NCBI RefSeq assembly: GCF_026262505.1
Contig: NC_067207.1
Span: 31,216,082 to 31,280,081, forward strand
DNA: 64,000 nt
Source of the DNA: Trichomonas vaginalis G3
Taxonomy: Eukaryota > Parabasalia > Trichomonadida > Trichomonadidae
Direction: 5' to 3'
Part shown: in pieces, positions 37,868 to 48,723 of the stretch
Layout: each line of letters opens with the position of its first letter
How positions within the stretch are numbered: the first letter of the stretch is position 1
Notes under the pieces: model-generated
Told to the model about the DNA's origin: nothing
Databases searched by the model: none
What the model saw: the letters and a program-made list of their open reading frames with translations, nothing else
Made by a program: the position numbers and the translations under genes

Positions 37868-39441
37868 TTATTCCTCACTGTCGTCCGTGGCTAAGTTATA
37901 GTCATCTAATCTTATTATTGGGATTCCATTAGCACGCACCTGAATGGCAAAGCAACAATCCCTCATAAATCCAATAAGTGGCTTTGGTACGTTTTCAGTT
38001 GCTAGTTCAATAGGTCCTTTAACAGACAATTTGTATGTTATTGGAGCAGTAGATGTTTGACCTTGTGGAAGCAAAAGTCCACTTCTGTTGGAAAACCACA
38101 TAAGAAATGTGTGTTGTCATAGCTATCCCATTTATGTTCCACACTACCATCATCCACCAATGACCTCATAACATCTTCATTAAATCCTATCATATCATTG
38201 TTTGTATTGCAAGCGTTCGCAACCATTTCATAAAATACAGGTCCATATGATTTTTCAGGTTCTGCAGGCATATTTCCATAAGCTCCCATGGAAAGCTGAA
38301 GATATTTAAACTTAGGGTTCTCAAAATTAACATAATAGTTGTCTTTCTTTCTAAATAGTGCCCAAATACTTTTAACATTAATAGGCGTATAAGCTGCTGT
38401 AAATGTTGCACTTGAACTATCTGTATTCTTTGAGAATGAACCGTCCATAGGAATCCAATCCATAACTTTAACAGGAAAACATAAAGCCTCGTTTGTATAA
38501 TGTTCTACAAGTTCTGTATAAATGTTAGGGTCTAAAGAGAATGACTTTGGATGAATGAAACATTCATTAAAATCCATCTTTGTTCGAAATAGTTGCTGGT
38601 TTACAGTTGTAATAGTAACTGTTCCACTAGCTTCTACTGCCTTCGTTATCATAGTGAATGGTTCATTCCATGGAACAAATTTATTTGTCGGTGGATTTGA
38701 ATCTGAAGCAAATGCAACTTTAAGAGTTGGATTGAAAGCAATGATATCATTTACAGATATAGATGTGCATTGTAAGGCGTCGCTACTGAACTTTACTTTA
38801 AGCTGAATGTTTCCTGCAAAAGCTGGAATAAATCGAATAGCTTCTAATGGAAGGAATCTTCTAACAGGAATTCTTAAACGAAGCTTAAAATCAAATGATT
38901 TTCCTGCTGTAATTGGACCACTAACAATTTGTCCTGTTCTGCATGTTCCCGAATGACTCCATACATCTTCATGTCGAGTCTTTGAGAAAACATCTACTTT
39001 CTTTATTTGTTCGGTAGTTTGTGAGTTTGAAGTTATATATGCTTCTTCTCTTGCGTTGTCTTGAGAATATACGATACGACCATTTGCAAGGATTTGATAT
39101 CCAGCAACTGCATAGAAAGCGTCATCGAAACCAATCCAAAATCCTGGTGGGTTTGTTTTATTGGAACCTGAACCAATTTCTTTATCTACAATAAATTGAC
39201 CTTCCATTTTATACGTAATGAATGTATTGTAAAGGTCCAACATATTTTCACCAGGAGGTGAGAGATTGAATGTTACCCATGTGTTATCTTTAGCAGTTCC
39301 AGGTTGTGATGGAATCTTTGCGTCAGAATATTTTCTATTAGTGTCACCAATTTGAACTGCATTGTCTATGATATCGAAATATGAGCGAATCTGATGAATA
39401 TGCTCTGCTGGAGTAAATTCGTTTAGCTGTTCGTTCTGCAT
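37868..39441 (-). pseudogene. Maverick major capsid protein (double jelly-roll type), frameshifted
   Basis: The frame from the ATG at 39441 is open for 467 codons to 38038. The natural C-terminal part continues in another frame to 37868 (LLLPQGQTSTAPITYKLSV through LDDYNLATDDSEE), so a single-base shift near 38080 splits a protein of about 525 residues. The beta-rich sequence (WVTFNLSPPGENMLDLYNTF, FKLRLRIPVRRFLPLEAIRF) and size fit the major capsid protein of Polintons and related viruses. The fold assignment is from family knowledge, as no short diagnostic motif exists. The start box is ATTTTTATCTGAAG. The product as read would lack the last strand region. Confidence 0.75.
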
Positions 39442-39468
39442 GTATTTACTTCAGATAAAAATATCTAT

Positions 39469-39900
39469 TTACTTCATTATTCTCACTCTTCTTCTTGGCA
39501 TTCGTGGTGGAAGTTGTTTCTTGACATTTTCAATGAACTGTACATTCTCTTTTGTCTCAACTTCTTTCACTGGCGGGTCAGGGTTCTTTGACTCGGTTTG
39601 CTTTTCAATGAAATTCACGAACTTTGCAATAAGCTCTTGGTTCGTTATTGAAAGAATCTGGCTTCTTTTCTTCTTGTTCTATTGACTTTTCAGTTTGAAC
39701 AGAAGGTTTTATATGGGCTTCGTGGACTTCACCCTTGCCATGCACCTTAATGTTGTCGCTCTCTGCATTCGCTAATGGAACCTTTCTTTTTCTTACATAT
39801 ATTTTACCATCTTTACTCTGACTTACATAATAGAAAGGATGTTGTATTCCTCTGGCGTCATTTAATATAATAGACTCTCGTCTGATTTTGACAAGCTCAT
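39469..39900 (-). pseudogene. Small Maverick protein gene with at least two frameshifts
   Basis: Consecutive open segments in different frames can be followed from an ATG at 39900 to a stop at 39469. They are a folded start (RRESIILNDARGIQHPFYYV), a charged linker (EKSIEQEEKKPDS), then after a shift near 39670 a helix (NQELIAKFVNFIEKQ) and a very basic tail (PPRMPRRRVRIMK). It stands 27 bases upstream of the capsid gene. Its plan parallels the frameshifted gene at 1484-2067 of Maverick 1. The function is unknown. Confidence 0.5.
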
Positions 39901-39945
39901 TTTACATCGGTTAAAGTTTTAATTTAGTTTTTTATCTGCAGTCAA

Positions 39946-40203
39946 ATGACTCAGACAAGCCTACGGACAAGACCCAAGGGGTCATAGATGTTGAAGCATT
40001 GAAGAAAGAAATTCGTGAGCAAATTTTATCCGAACTGAAGGAAGAGAGACCAAGAACAAAGCAGAGAGACCAAAGAGAAAACTTAGTGAAAAACAACTAG
40101 CTGCATTAGCTGCTGGAAGACAGAAGAACCCACGTTTGCTGGCGAAAAAAGCTAGAGAAGAAGCTGAAGCAAAAGCAAAGAAGCTGAAGCAAAGAAAGAG
40201 TAA
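39946..40203 (+). pseudogene. Lys-rich core-like Maverick protein, frameshifted
   Basis: On the plus strand, frames can be pieced together that give an acidic helix (VIDVEALKKEIREQILSEL), a basic segment, and after a shift KLSEKQLAALAAGRQKNPRL followed by a Lys/Glu/Ala helix. Repeated AAAGCAAAG / GAAGCTGAAGC units make the end uncertain. Lys-rich proteins of this type could condense DNA in the particle (inference). It stands divergently from the small gene at 39900. Confidence 0.45.
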
Positions 40204-40228
40204 ATGGTTTATTTTTATCCGAAACTAA

Positions 40229-41077
40229 ATGTATAGACAAATACCTTTATCTGTTGCGTTCAGTAGTGAAAACCCTGACGTCAAAATAAAGGGGAACAGA
40301 GTAACGTTTAAGTTTCCAACAGACTGGATTGTGAACATAAATGAAGAGAAGTACATTGGCATAACATCTATGTATATAACACGTGCTTTCAGAAAGGTTG
40401 ACTTTATACTTCAAGTCGAGATAGAAAATGACGAACAGTCTTTAAGCGCCCAAAACATTCACATATACAAATACTTTAAAGACGATACAACATTGTTGCA
40501 ATGTATGATTTCATTTAATGAGATGTTCGAGAAAAAGTTCAACATTGAAGTACAAACTTTACAGCCTTTACGTGAGTTTCTTGCACAACTGAAGAAGAAG
40601 GTAGTCAGCCACAACTTATAGACTTTCATTATGAATTTAATGAAAATGAAGATGGAACACATGACTGTCAATTCATTGTATTCTCACCATTCAATGAAGT
40701 CGCTAAAAGAAAAAAATCCATTACGTATAAGATTTCAAATCTCCGAACCAAGTGATGATTTTAAGAATGTTTTCAATTATGATGCAATGCTTCCGAGGAA
40801 AAATGAATTTTCAAAGATTGTAACACCTGGCATTTGGGATAGAAAGCAAGCATACTTTACTCTAAATAGTAAAGGCGTTGAAAATGAGTTCATTGGTCAT
40901 ACAAGAACTTCACCACTTCCTAACCCTAAATACTATAAATTAACTGGCTTCAATCGTGAGTTTTGGATAGACATGTTCTCCACTCATGACCATAAATGTC
41001 CAGTGTTCTTGCCTCCAGATAAGGACTGTCTCTACATTGAAGCACAACTCTTAAACTCTACCATCGCAGTATTGTAA
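40229..41077 (+). pseudogene. Penton-like minor capsid candidate, damaged copy
   Basis: The region spans 849 bases, exactly the length of the intact 282-residue gene at 5319-6167. The first 115 codons (VAFSSENPDVKIKGNRVTFK...) and the last 125 (GIWDRKQAYFTLNSKG ... FWIDMFSTHDHKCP) are in one frame. Between about 40576 and 40705 the sensible translation (DFHYEFNENEDGTHDCQF) is in a neighbouring frame, so one shift and a compensating shift are present. The start box is ATTTTTATCCGAAACTAA. The role is as for the copy in Maverick 1. Confidence 0.6.
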
Positions 41078-41116
41078 AATCTACGCTAGCTTTATTTTTA
41101 TCACGAATGACTCATC

Positions 41117-41151
41117 ATGACCTCATTCATGACCTCATTCATGACCTCATT
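41117..41151. repeat. Short tandem repeat ATGACCTCATTC
   Basis: About three copies of a 12-base unit in the gap between the penton-like and polymerase genes. A further ATGACCTCA follows the GC-rich insert at 41191. Confidence 0.85.
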
Positions 41152-41164
41152 GCTGACAAAAATA

Positions 41165-41190
41165 AGCCGCTAGCGGCAAGGGCGAAGCCC
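41165..41190. repeat. GC-rich mini-palindrome insert 1 (26 bp)
   Basis: On the minus strand it reads GGGCTTCGCCC then TTGCC then GCTAGCGGCT. It is preceded by CAT and followed by T, as are the other two copies. It lies in an intergenic gap. Confidence 0.75.
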
Positions 41191-44100
41191 ATGACCTCAG
41201 AACTTCAACTTACGAATAAAGCTTGTTTTAGTCGTTATTGAAAAGTTGAACTTTTCAGCAAAGCAAGGTTGACATGACTTACATAAGTCGAATGCAATCT
41301 CTTGACCATCATAAAGTGCTTTGTAAAGTTTCATTAAACTGAACTCAGAGTCTTTGTCATATGTTCCAACAGGTATGTGAATGTTCTTATCTTCATTGTA
41401 ATAGCATTGTATAGCTTCAGGAAACATTTCATTAGCGGTTAAAGCAATAACATCTTGCTTCACGCCTTTCATTCTGCAGTGAAATGCAACTTCATTTAAA
41501 TCGTTAGTGAGTAAGTCTATGTAGGTCTTCTTTCCACAGAAAATACTTTTATAAGCTAAACTTTGTTTTCCAGGTGTTATTTCTGCAAAGTCGCTATGAA
41601 ATTGACCAAGGTTCTTTCCTATAAGTTCGCGACCATATCTCTTCTTAAACTCTGCTGCAAGCTTTGGTATGTCTTCATTATATAAGTGCATACTGTCGGT
41701 ATCCTGGTAAAAGATTTGAAGACCCATGTCTCTGCAGTACAGAATACTTCATTCATAATACGTTTTGACATAGACAGAATATTAACACCAAGTGGACAGA
41801 AGTTAAAGTGTCTGCAAATGCTTTTCGTTAGCTTGAAAATAGTTTTATCTGAACCATCCAAACCTTCGAACTTCACTATATGGTTGTAATTTCTTATAGC
41901 ATATCTTATAGCATCTTTGTCATTTACTATGGTTATTTTTGACTCAATAGGAGATAGAATAGTTTTGCCATAAATGCTGTTCAGAATGAGTTTTATAATT
42001 TCTTGTAAGGGGTTTCCTTCTTTCTTATACTTTAACCTTAACTCAAACAACTTCTTTACTTCATCTCTTATTCTCATATCTCTGTTTCCATCGTAATAGT
42101 ATCCTTGCAACACTTCACATTTGACACATTGATATTTTATGAGGTCTTGTAATGTTATATGGTCAACATACATGAGACAGCAAGTGTTTGAACTTCTTGG
42201 AACGTTAAGTTCTGGATTTAGTTCAGGGTCGCAAACTATTAAATGAAAGTGTCTGGGTATACCAATCTCTGTTTATCTTAATGAGAACAAAGAAGCCAGA
42301 CATAAACTTTTCACCAATGGGTTTCTTTGGTCATCATCGAATAAATGTCTCATGAGATACTCTGTGCTTAGCATCTCATCCTTCAATACTTTTGGAATTC
42401 CTTCTAAAGTATACAATCTTGCTATAGCTGAAGGATATAATGAAACAGTGTCGAAGTCAGCAATGAGTTTCTTTTTGCTCTTTTGTTTCATGTTATCTGA
42501 CAACATACATCTTCCACCTTGAATGCATCTCGAAATAAATTCTCTTGGTTTATTTGAGAGGTCATAAAGATTTCCATTCGGAAGTATACTCTGTTCTCAA
42601 ACAATTTTGTTAGCAATAGAACAATACTAACGTAGTCATAAACGTTTAAATCAAACTCTTTTCAATAAGTCATTGCGGAACTTTACAAAACCTTCTCTTA
42701 AAATTCTTACATCTTGTTTGCAGTAAAACGTGCTATATTTTTCTAAGTCGAAGTGGTTTTCATCTATTCTGCAACCTTTGATGGAATCTATGTTCTTCAT
42801 AAATGTATCTGCATCATGGATAAACTTACATGCTTCAGAAATGACACAGTTCTGTTGTCATTTGCTAACAAAACACTGCTGTAGTAGTTATATGGAAATA
42901 CTTCTTTCGGTCCTGTTTGTAAGTTAAACATAGCAGAAATAGTTTAAGCTTCTTATTTATAACACTGTAAGAGTCTTTTATAATAATTGCCCGTCCTTTA
43001 TATAAGCCAGTTATTTGCATTGTTCGTGAACCTTTAATGATGGGAGTTCCTTTCACTTCTGTCATGTGTCTTAAGATGAAGTTTATGTCATAACTGAGGT
43101 TGTGAAAATATATTAACTCTTGTCAGGAAGTCTTTCAAAAATTCTGTTGCACAGTTTTGACCCCAAATGCTTTCACTAACTGAACCATCTTCACTGTCAT
43201 AACAGATGTTAAAAGCTTTATGAAAGCCATCCGTACTACACTCAAAGTCAGCAAAGAAAACGTGCTCAGGTATGAATTTACATTTAGCTTTATTTACTTC
43301 TTTGACTCTGCTTTCTTCTTCAGTTGTACACAATACTTTGGAGCATATGTCAAATCTTTAAATGGTGCAAGGTTCTGTTTATATAAGTAGTCGTATATGT
43401 GAAAAGTTCTCCATAAGAAATAGGTTCGAAATATTTGCACTCCCACAATGTTTTCATAACATCCCATAACGGTGTTGTTCTATCATAACGAACTACATAT
43501 TTATCTTCTCTCTTTGTATAAATCTTCATTCTGTTTCTCAATGTTCATTCCACCACAAGCTTTGAGAATTCTTTATAGTTCGAATGAAGTATGTTGTCAT
43601 TGGTAATCTTTCATTTAGCATGTAGTGGTCTTCAACAAGAAGTAAGTCAATAGTTCTAACAGTTTCGCATTCTTTTGGTATATATCTCTTTATTTCATTA
43701 TGTCTTGAGTCATTGAAATAACCAATGGTAACATTAAATGATATACCTGTTGCGTCAGAAATTTCTTGTACTTTACTTTGAGGAAAGTCTCTAACACGAA
43801 TGACTTCTCTCATGTGGTCAATAGTTTCTTCATTTACTCCAGCCTGAATGCAAGCATAAACGAAACAATTGTCCTCTGTCATAAGTGTTGCAGTTCTTTT
43901 GTTCAGTTCATTGAGATTTGGTAGCGTTCAAGATTTATAGGTAATGTGCAAAGATACTTCCAGAACTGACCGCTTCTCTTCTTATAAAACTTCTTTTCAC
44001 CATTATCTTTCCCAAAAGCTTTCTATAAGTGCTGGGTTTCCTGTTTGCTTAAGAGCTTCCAAAATGGCTTTCTGGTCATTTGTCAGTGTGCTTTCATCTC

Positions 44101-44675
44101 TATATGGTCTCTTTTTTTGGTTTGCCTTTCTTTACATCTGACATCGTTAAGCCTTCATATTCTGTTAAATCATACATCTTTATTTCGGTAAGATTCTTTA
44201 TGTTTGTCAAGAAGAAGTCATAGTGCATTTCAACAATACCTGCGGCATTTGCTTCTATCTCTGATATAAAGTTCTCCTTCAAGAGCTGATGTAGTAATGT
44301 TCCAATATTATTGAGGTTTAACGTAGAACATTCATACTTTCCACCAAGTTTATAACATACCATCCATCTCTGTTGGGAGTTTATTTTAATTTTCTCTAAG
44401 AGTCTCATGAAAACCTTACCAAAATGTTTGTGTAAGTAGTCTCTGTTGGTTCATCTAAAGCTTCGATGTTAAGTCAATGAGTCTATTGCCTGACTTCACA
44501 TTTCTCTTCCTATTCTCTTCATCTTCTTTAAACATCTCTCACCTTCTTTTGGTTTGTCGTCAATGGAACGAATGACATCGTTAGCTTTGGAACTTGTTCT
44601 ATAGCACTTTTAAACATCTCTCTTCTCTGTTGTTTCAGTGTGTCATCTCTCTTTCGTGTTTCCCAACGTTTGCAT

Positions 44676-44701
44676 GGCTACGCCCGCGCCGTCATGCGGC
44701 T
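44676..44701. repeat. GC-rich mini-palindrome insert 2 (26 bp), inside polymerase gene
   Basis: It reads GGCTACGCCCGCGCC then GTCATGCGGCT. It sits between CCAACGTTTGCAT and TTGTTATGTC. The same two flanks are directly joined in the neighbouring duplicated block at 44759-44780, so this is a precise insertion of 26 bases that also shifts the frame. Confidence 0.85.
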
Positions 44702-44866
44702 TTGTTATGTCAAACATCTCTCTTCTTACTTCATGAGGTACAGCTCTTCTTGTTTCACCAACGTTTGCATTTGTTATGTCAAACATTTCTCTTCTTACTT
44801 CATGAGGTACTGAACGTCTATGATATAAGTCAATAGCAATGTCATTTAAAGGAAATGCTCTTGCAT

Positions 44867-44894
44867 GGACTTCGTCCTCCGCCGCGTTGCGGCT
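44867..44894. repeat. GC-rich mini-palindrome insert 3 (28 bp), inside polymerase gene
   Basis: It reads GGACTTCGTCCTCC then GCCGCGTTGCGGCT. It is preceded by CTTGCAT and followed by TTATG, closely resembling the borders of insert 2. It interrupts the polymerase reading frame. Confidence 0.75.
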
Positions 44895-45117
44895 TTATGA
44901 ACTCATGAATTCTATCATAACTTATTGCACCATTATAGTCATATGAGGATGTCAGCGAGTGCTTTTTTGTTTGGTTGCGTAATGCTTTGCAACATCATAT
45001 TAGCTTCTGTAAGAAGTTGTTTTATTTCCGAGTGTTCTAACTTAGACAACTTCCGATACATCTTTAGTAGGAAATAAAAAAATATTTTTTGAAAAAATTA
45101 GATTAGATTTTTTTTAA

Positions 45118-45201
45118 ACGTGACATGTAATCAAAGACACCAGAGCGCATTGGAGCGAAGCGTCTGTAGTATACAATTGGTTCATCAAACCAGTCAAACA
45201 T
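45118..45201 (-). pseudogene. MLF gene fragment, 5' 28 codons only
   Basis: It encodes the MLF start (MFDWFDEPIVYYRRFAPM...) and then breaks at 45118, where Maverick sequence begins. The initiator-like TCATT upstream is retained. Confidence 0.9.
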
Positions 45202-45630
45202 TATCGAAAAATGATTTAGTGTTCAGACAAAATTTCTCTTTCAAAAAATTGAAAGAATAAATGCCCGAACAAAATTTCTGAGAAGTTTTCCAAAACTGAG
45301 AGAAATACGACATTTTCTAAGAAAAATATGAATAAAAATATATTAATTACATACCATAGATAAATATTTTATACCAATTGTTTCCATTTTTGACATTTTT
45401 CTTTGAAATCTAAATTCAAAGATTCAATAAAATAGAAATAACAAAAAATATGATAATAATTGTAAATTGATATGAATTAAAATATATTTATTCTATTTCA
45501 TTATATATTATCATTAATTATTTCAAAATTAAATATCTAACTTTATAACTTTATATTAGAATGATAATTATAAAAAAAAAGATAAATTTAGAATAAATCA
45601 TATAGAATCATGTTTACAAACATATTAATA

Positions 45631-46371
45631 TTAAAAGAAGATTAGAAATTCAGCACAAAGTTTTTTTCTTTCCTTAGTGAGTTTCTTCTTTCTTTGGCTT
45701 ATCTTCTTCTTCTTATCATCTTTCTTCTCTTCCTTCTTTACATTCTTCTTTTCTTTGTTTTCTGGTTCTGGAAGAGAAGATTGTGCAGGAACATTGTGCT
45801 GTGCCCACATGTTCTTGAACTCTTCAATCTCATCATCACGAATGTTCTTCATTGTCTCGTGTTTCTCAACTTTACCATCTTTGTCAGTAACTTCATGAAC
45901 TGTGAGAGACTTGTTGCCGACACGCTTTGTATCAACAACTTTGCGGAGACCACTCTTTGAATCAACTTCCTCACGATGTATGTGCTGTATACCATCGGAG
46001 CCACTATACATTGATGATGTGAATGAGTAGTATTGTGGAACATCATCATCACTTTCGACGTCATCATCATCAACATTTGAAGATTCCTTGACGTCTTCCT
46101 GCTTTACTTCTTCTTTCTTTGGTTTCTCCTCTGTCTTCTTGGAGGAATTCTTCTTATTACTGTTCTTCTTGCAGTGTTTGCATTCAGTATCATATTCAAT
46201 CATATCATGTTCAACATCACGGCGAGTGAATGCATCATAAAAGTCACCAAATTCTTCTTCCATAGCACGATCTACTGAATCCATCCAACGTGACATGTAA
46301 TCAAAGACACCAGAGCGCATTGGAGCGAAGCGTCTGTAGTATACAATTGGTTCATCAAACCAGTCAAACAT
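45631..46371 (-). pseudogene. MLF-family gene, copy 2, altered C-terminus
   Basis: Identical to the intact copies until the Lys-rich end. There a single-base deletion (TCTTCTTCTTCTT instead of TCTTCTGTCTTCTT, near 45710) changes the frame, so the last residues become KKKISQRKKKLTKER and the protein is 246 instead of 232 residues. The conserved MLF region is unaffected, so a functional product is possible. Confidence 0.8.
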
Positions 46372-46848
46372 TATCGAAAAATGATTTAGTGTTCAGACAA
46401 AATTTCTCTTTTCAAAAAATTGAAAGAATAAATGCCCGAACAAAATTTCTGAGAAGTTTTCCAAAACTGAGAGAAATACGACATTTTCTAAGAAAAATAT
46501 GAATAAAGAATATATTAATTACATACCATAGATAAATATTTTATACCAATTGTTTCCATTTTTGACATTTTTCTTTGAAATCTAAATTCAAAGATTCAAT
46601 AAAATAGAAATAACGATAAAAATATGATAATAATTGTAAATTGATATGAATTAAAATATATTTATTCTATTTCATTATATATTATCATTAATTATTTCAA
46701 AATTAAATATCTAATTCTTTATAACTTTATATTAGAATGATAATTATAAAAAAAAGATAAATTTAGAATAAATCATATAGAATCATGTTTACAAACATAT
46801 TAATATTAAAAGAAGATTAGAAATTCAGCACAAAGTTTTTTTCTTTCC

Positions 46849-47547
46849 TTAGTGAGTTTCTTCTTTCTTTGGCTTATCTTCTGTCTTCTTATCATCTTTC
46901 TTCTCTTCCTTCTTTACATTCTTCTTTTCTTTGTTTTCTGGTTCTGGAAGAGAAGATTGTGCAGGAACATTGTGCTGTGCCCACATGTTCTTGAACTCTT
47001 CAATCTCATCATCACGAATGTTCTTCATTGTCTCGTGTTTCTCAACTTTACCATCTTTGTCAGTAACTTCATGAACTGTGAGAGACTTGTTGCCGACACG
47101 CTTTGTATCAACAACTTTGCGGAGACCACTCTTTGAATCAACTTCCTCACGATGTATGTGCTGTATACCATCGGAGCCACTATACATTGATGATGTGAAT
47201 GAGTAGTATTGTGGAACATCATCATCACTTTCGACGTCATCATCATCAACATTTGAAGATTCCTTGACGTCTTCCTGCTTTACTTCTTCTTTCTTTGGTT
47301 TCTCCTCTGTCTTCTTGGAGGAATTCTTCTTATTACTGTTCTTCTTGCAGTGTTTGCATTCAGTATCATATTCAATCATATCATGTTCAACATCACGGCG
47401 AGTGAATGCATCATAAAAGTCACCAAATTCTTCTTCCATAGCACGATCTACTGAATCCATCCAACGTGACATGTAATCAAAGACACCAGAGCGCATTGGA
47501 GCGAAGCGTCTGTAGTATACAATTGGTTCATCAAACCAGTCAAACAT
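46849..47547 (-). CDS. Myeloid leukemia factor (MLF)-like protein, copy 3 (232 aa)
   Basis: The N-terminal 45 residues (FDWFDEPIVYYRRF, YMSRWMDSVDRAMEEEF) are followed by a CKHCKK pair and a Lys/Glu/Asp-rich linker. Residues ~112-195 carry the MLF signature: YYSFTSSMYSG, then SKSGLRKVVDTKRVGNKSLT, then KNIRDDEIEEFKNMW. The end is an acidic-basic tail. MLF proteins are small adaptor proteins implicated elsewhere in transcription control, protein quality control and, in the diplomonad Giardia, cytoplasmic vesicles. The function here is unknown. Intact. The TCATTTTTCG 11 bases before the ATG fits the trichomonad initiator. Confidence 0.88.
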   Translation of the reverse strand: MFDWFDEPIVYYRRFAPMRSGVFDYMSRWMDSVDRAMEEEFGDFYDAFTRRDVEHDMIEYDTECKHCKKNSNKKNSSKKTEEKPKKEEVKQEDVKESSNVDDDDVESDDDVPQYYSFTSSMYSGSDGIQHIHREEVDSKSGLRKVVDTKRVGNKSLTVHEVTDKDGKVEKHETMKNIRDDEIEEFKNMWAQHNVPAQSSLPEPENKEKKNVKKEEKKDDKKTEDKPKKEETH

Positions 47548-48024
47548 TATCGAAAAATGATTTAGTGTTCAGACAAAATTTCTCTTTTCAAAAAATTGAA
47601 AGAATAAATGCCCGAACAAAATTTCTGAGAAGTTTTCCAAAACTGAGAGAAATACGACATTTTCTAAGAAAAATATGAATAAAGAATATATTAATTACAT
47701 ACCATAGATAAATATTTATACCAATTGTTTCCATTTTTGACATTTTTCTTTGAAATCTAAATTCAAAGATTCAATAAAATAGAAATAACGATAAAAATAT
47801 GATAATAATTGTAAATTGATATGAATTAAAATATATTTATTCTATTTTCATTATATATTATCATTAATTATTTCAAAATTAAATATCTAATTCTTTATAA
47901 CTTTATATTAGAATGATAATTATAAAAAAAAGATAAATTTAGAATAAATCATATAGAATCATGTTTACAAACATATTAATATTAAAAGAAGATTAGAAAT
48001 TCAGCACAAAGTTTTTTTCTTTCC

Positions 48025-48723
48025 TTAGTGAGTTTCTTCTTTCTTTGGCTTATCTTCTGTCTTCTTATCATCTTTCTTCTCTTCCTTCTTTACATTCTTC
48101 TTTTCTTTGTTTTCTGGTTCTGGAAGAGAAGATTGTGCAGGAACATTGTGCTGTGCCCACATGTTCTTGAACTCTTCAATCTCATCATCACGAATGTTCT
48201 TCATTGTCTCGTGTTTCTCAACTTTACCATCTTTGTCAGTAACTTCATGAACTGTGAGAGACTTGTTGCCGACACGCTTTGTATCAACAACTTTGCGGAG
48301 ACCACTCTTTGAATCAACTTCCTCACGATGTATGTGCTGTATACCATCGGAGCCACTATACATTGATGATGTGAATGAGTAGTATTGTGGAACATCATCA
48401 TCACTTTCGACGTCATCATCATCAACATTTGAAGATTCCTTGACGTCTTCCTGCTTTACTTCTTCTTTCTTTGGTTTCTCCTCTGTCTTCTTGGAGGAAT
48501 TCTTCTTATTACTGTTCTTCTTGCAGTGTTTGCATTCAGTATCATATTCAATCATATCATGTTCAACATCACGGCGAGTGAATGCATCATAAAAGTCACC
48601 AAATTCTTCTTCCATAGCACGATCTACTGAATCCATCCAACGTGACATGTAATCAAAGACACCAGAGCGCATTGGAGCGAAGCGTCTGTAGTATACAATT
48701 GGTTCATCAAACCAGTCAAACAT
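48025..48723 (-). CDS. MLF-like protein, copy 4 (232 aa)
   Basis: Intact; the protein is identical to copy 3 as far as I can see, with the same upstream initiator and spacer. Confidence 0.88.
   Translation of the reverse strand: MFDWFDEPIVYYRRFAPMRSGVFDYMSRWMDSVDRAMEEEFGDFYDAFTRRDVEHDMIEYDTECKHCKKNSNKKNSSKKTEEKPKKEEVKQEDVKESSNVDDDDVESDDDVPQYYSFTSSMYSGSDGIQHIHREEVDSKSGLRKVVDTKRVGNKSLTVHEVTDKDGKVEKHETMKNIRDDEIEEFKNMWAQHNVPAQSSLPEPENKEKKNVKKEEKKDDKKTEDKPKKEETH

Larger units (their letters stand above)
41197..45061 (-). pseudogene. Maverick protein-primed family B DNA polymerase, multiply frameshifted
   Basis: Open segments in changing frames run from an ATG at 45061 to 41197. Visible landmarks in order are: a duplicated block (VPHEVRREMFDITNANVGE) near 44710-44830; an N-terminal Cys-containing helix (DNCFVYACIQAGV, ~43870); exonuclease I-type FADFECSTDG (~43258); polymerase motif A DFDTVSLYPSA (~42450); motif B KLILNSIYGKT (~41980); motif C YQDTDSMH (~41700); and a terminal MKGVKQDVI. 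These identify a protein-primed polymerase, which copies linear DNA from a terminal protein. At least eight frame changes and two GC-rich inserts make it non-functional as read. A TTTTTTTATTTCC box precedes the start. Confidence 0.88.
36443..45117. mobile_element. Maverick/Polinton element, decayed and truncated (copy 2)
   Basis: A second Maverick with a complementary gene set. In order it holds three small proteins, the major capsid protein, a small basic-tail protein, a Lys-rich core-like protein, a penton-like protein and the protein-primed DNA polymerase. Nearly every gene is interrupted by single-base shifts, and the integrase, ATPase and protease genes are absent. The right side ends abruptly at 45117-45118 inside a copy of the MLF gene. 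Three GC-rich mini-palindromes lie in it. Starts carry the same ATTTTTA(T/C) box as copy 1. Confidence 0.85.

Noticed and set aside
41137..41200. Origin or integration site based on the GC-rich island near the ATGACCTCA repeats
   Set aside because: The GC-rich part is one of three dispersed mini-palindromes, so a replication or attachment role has no specific support.
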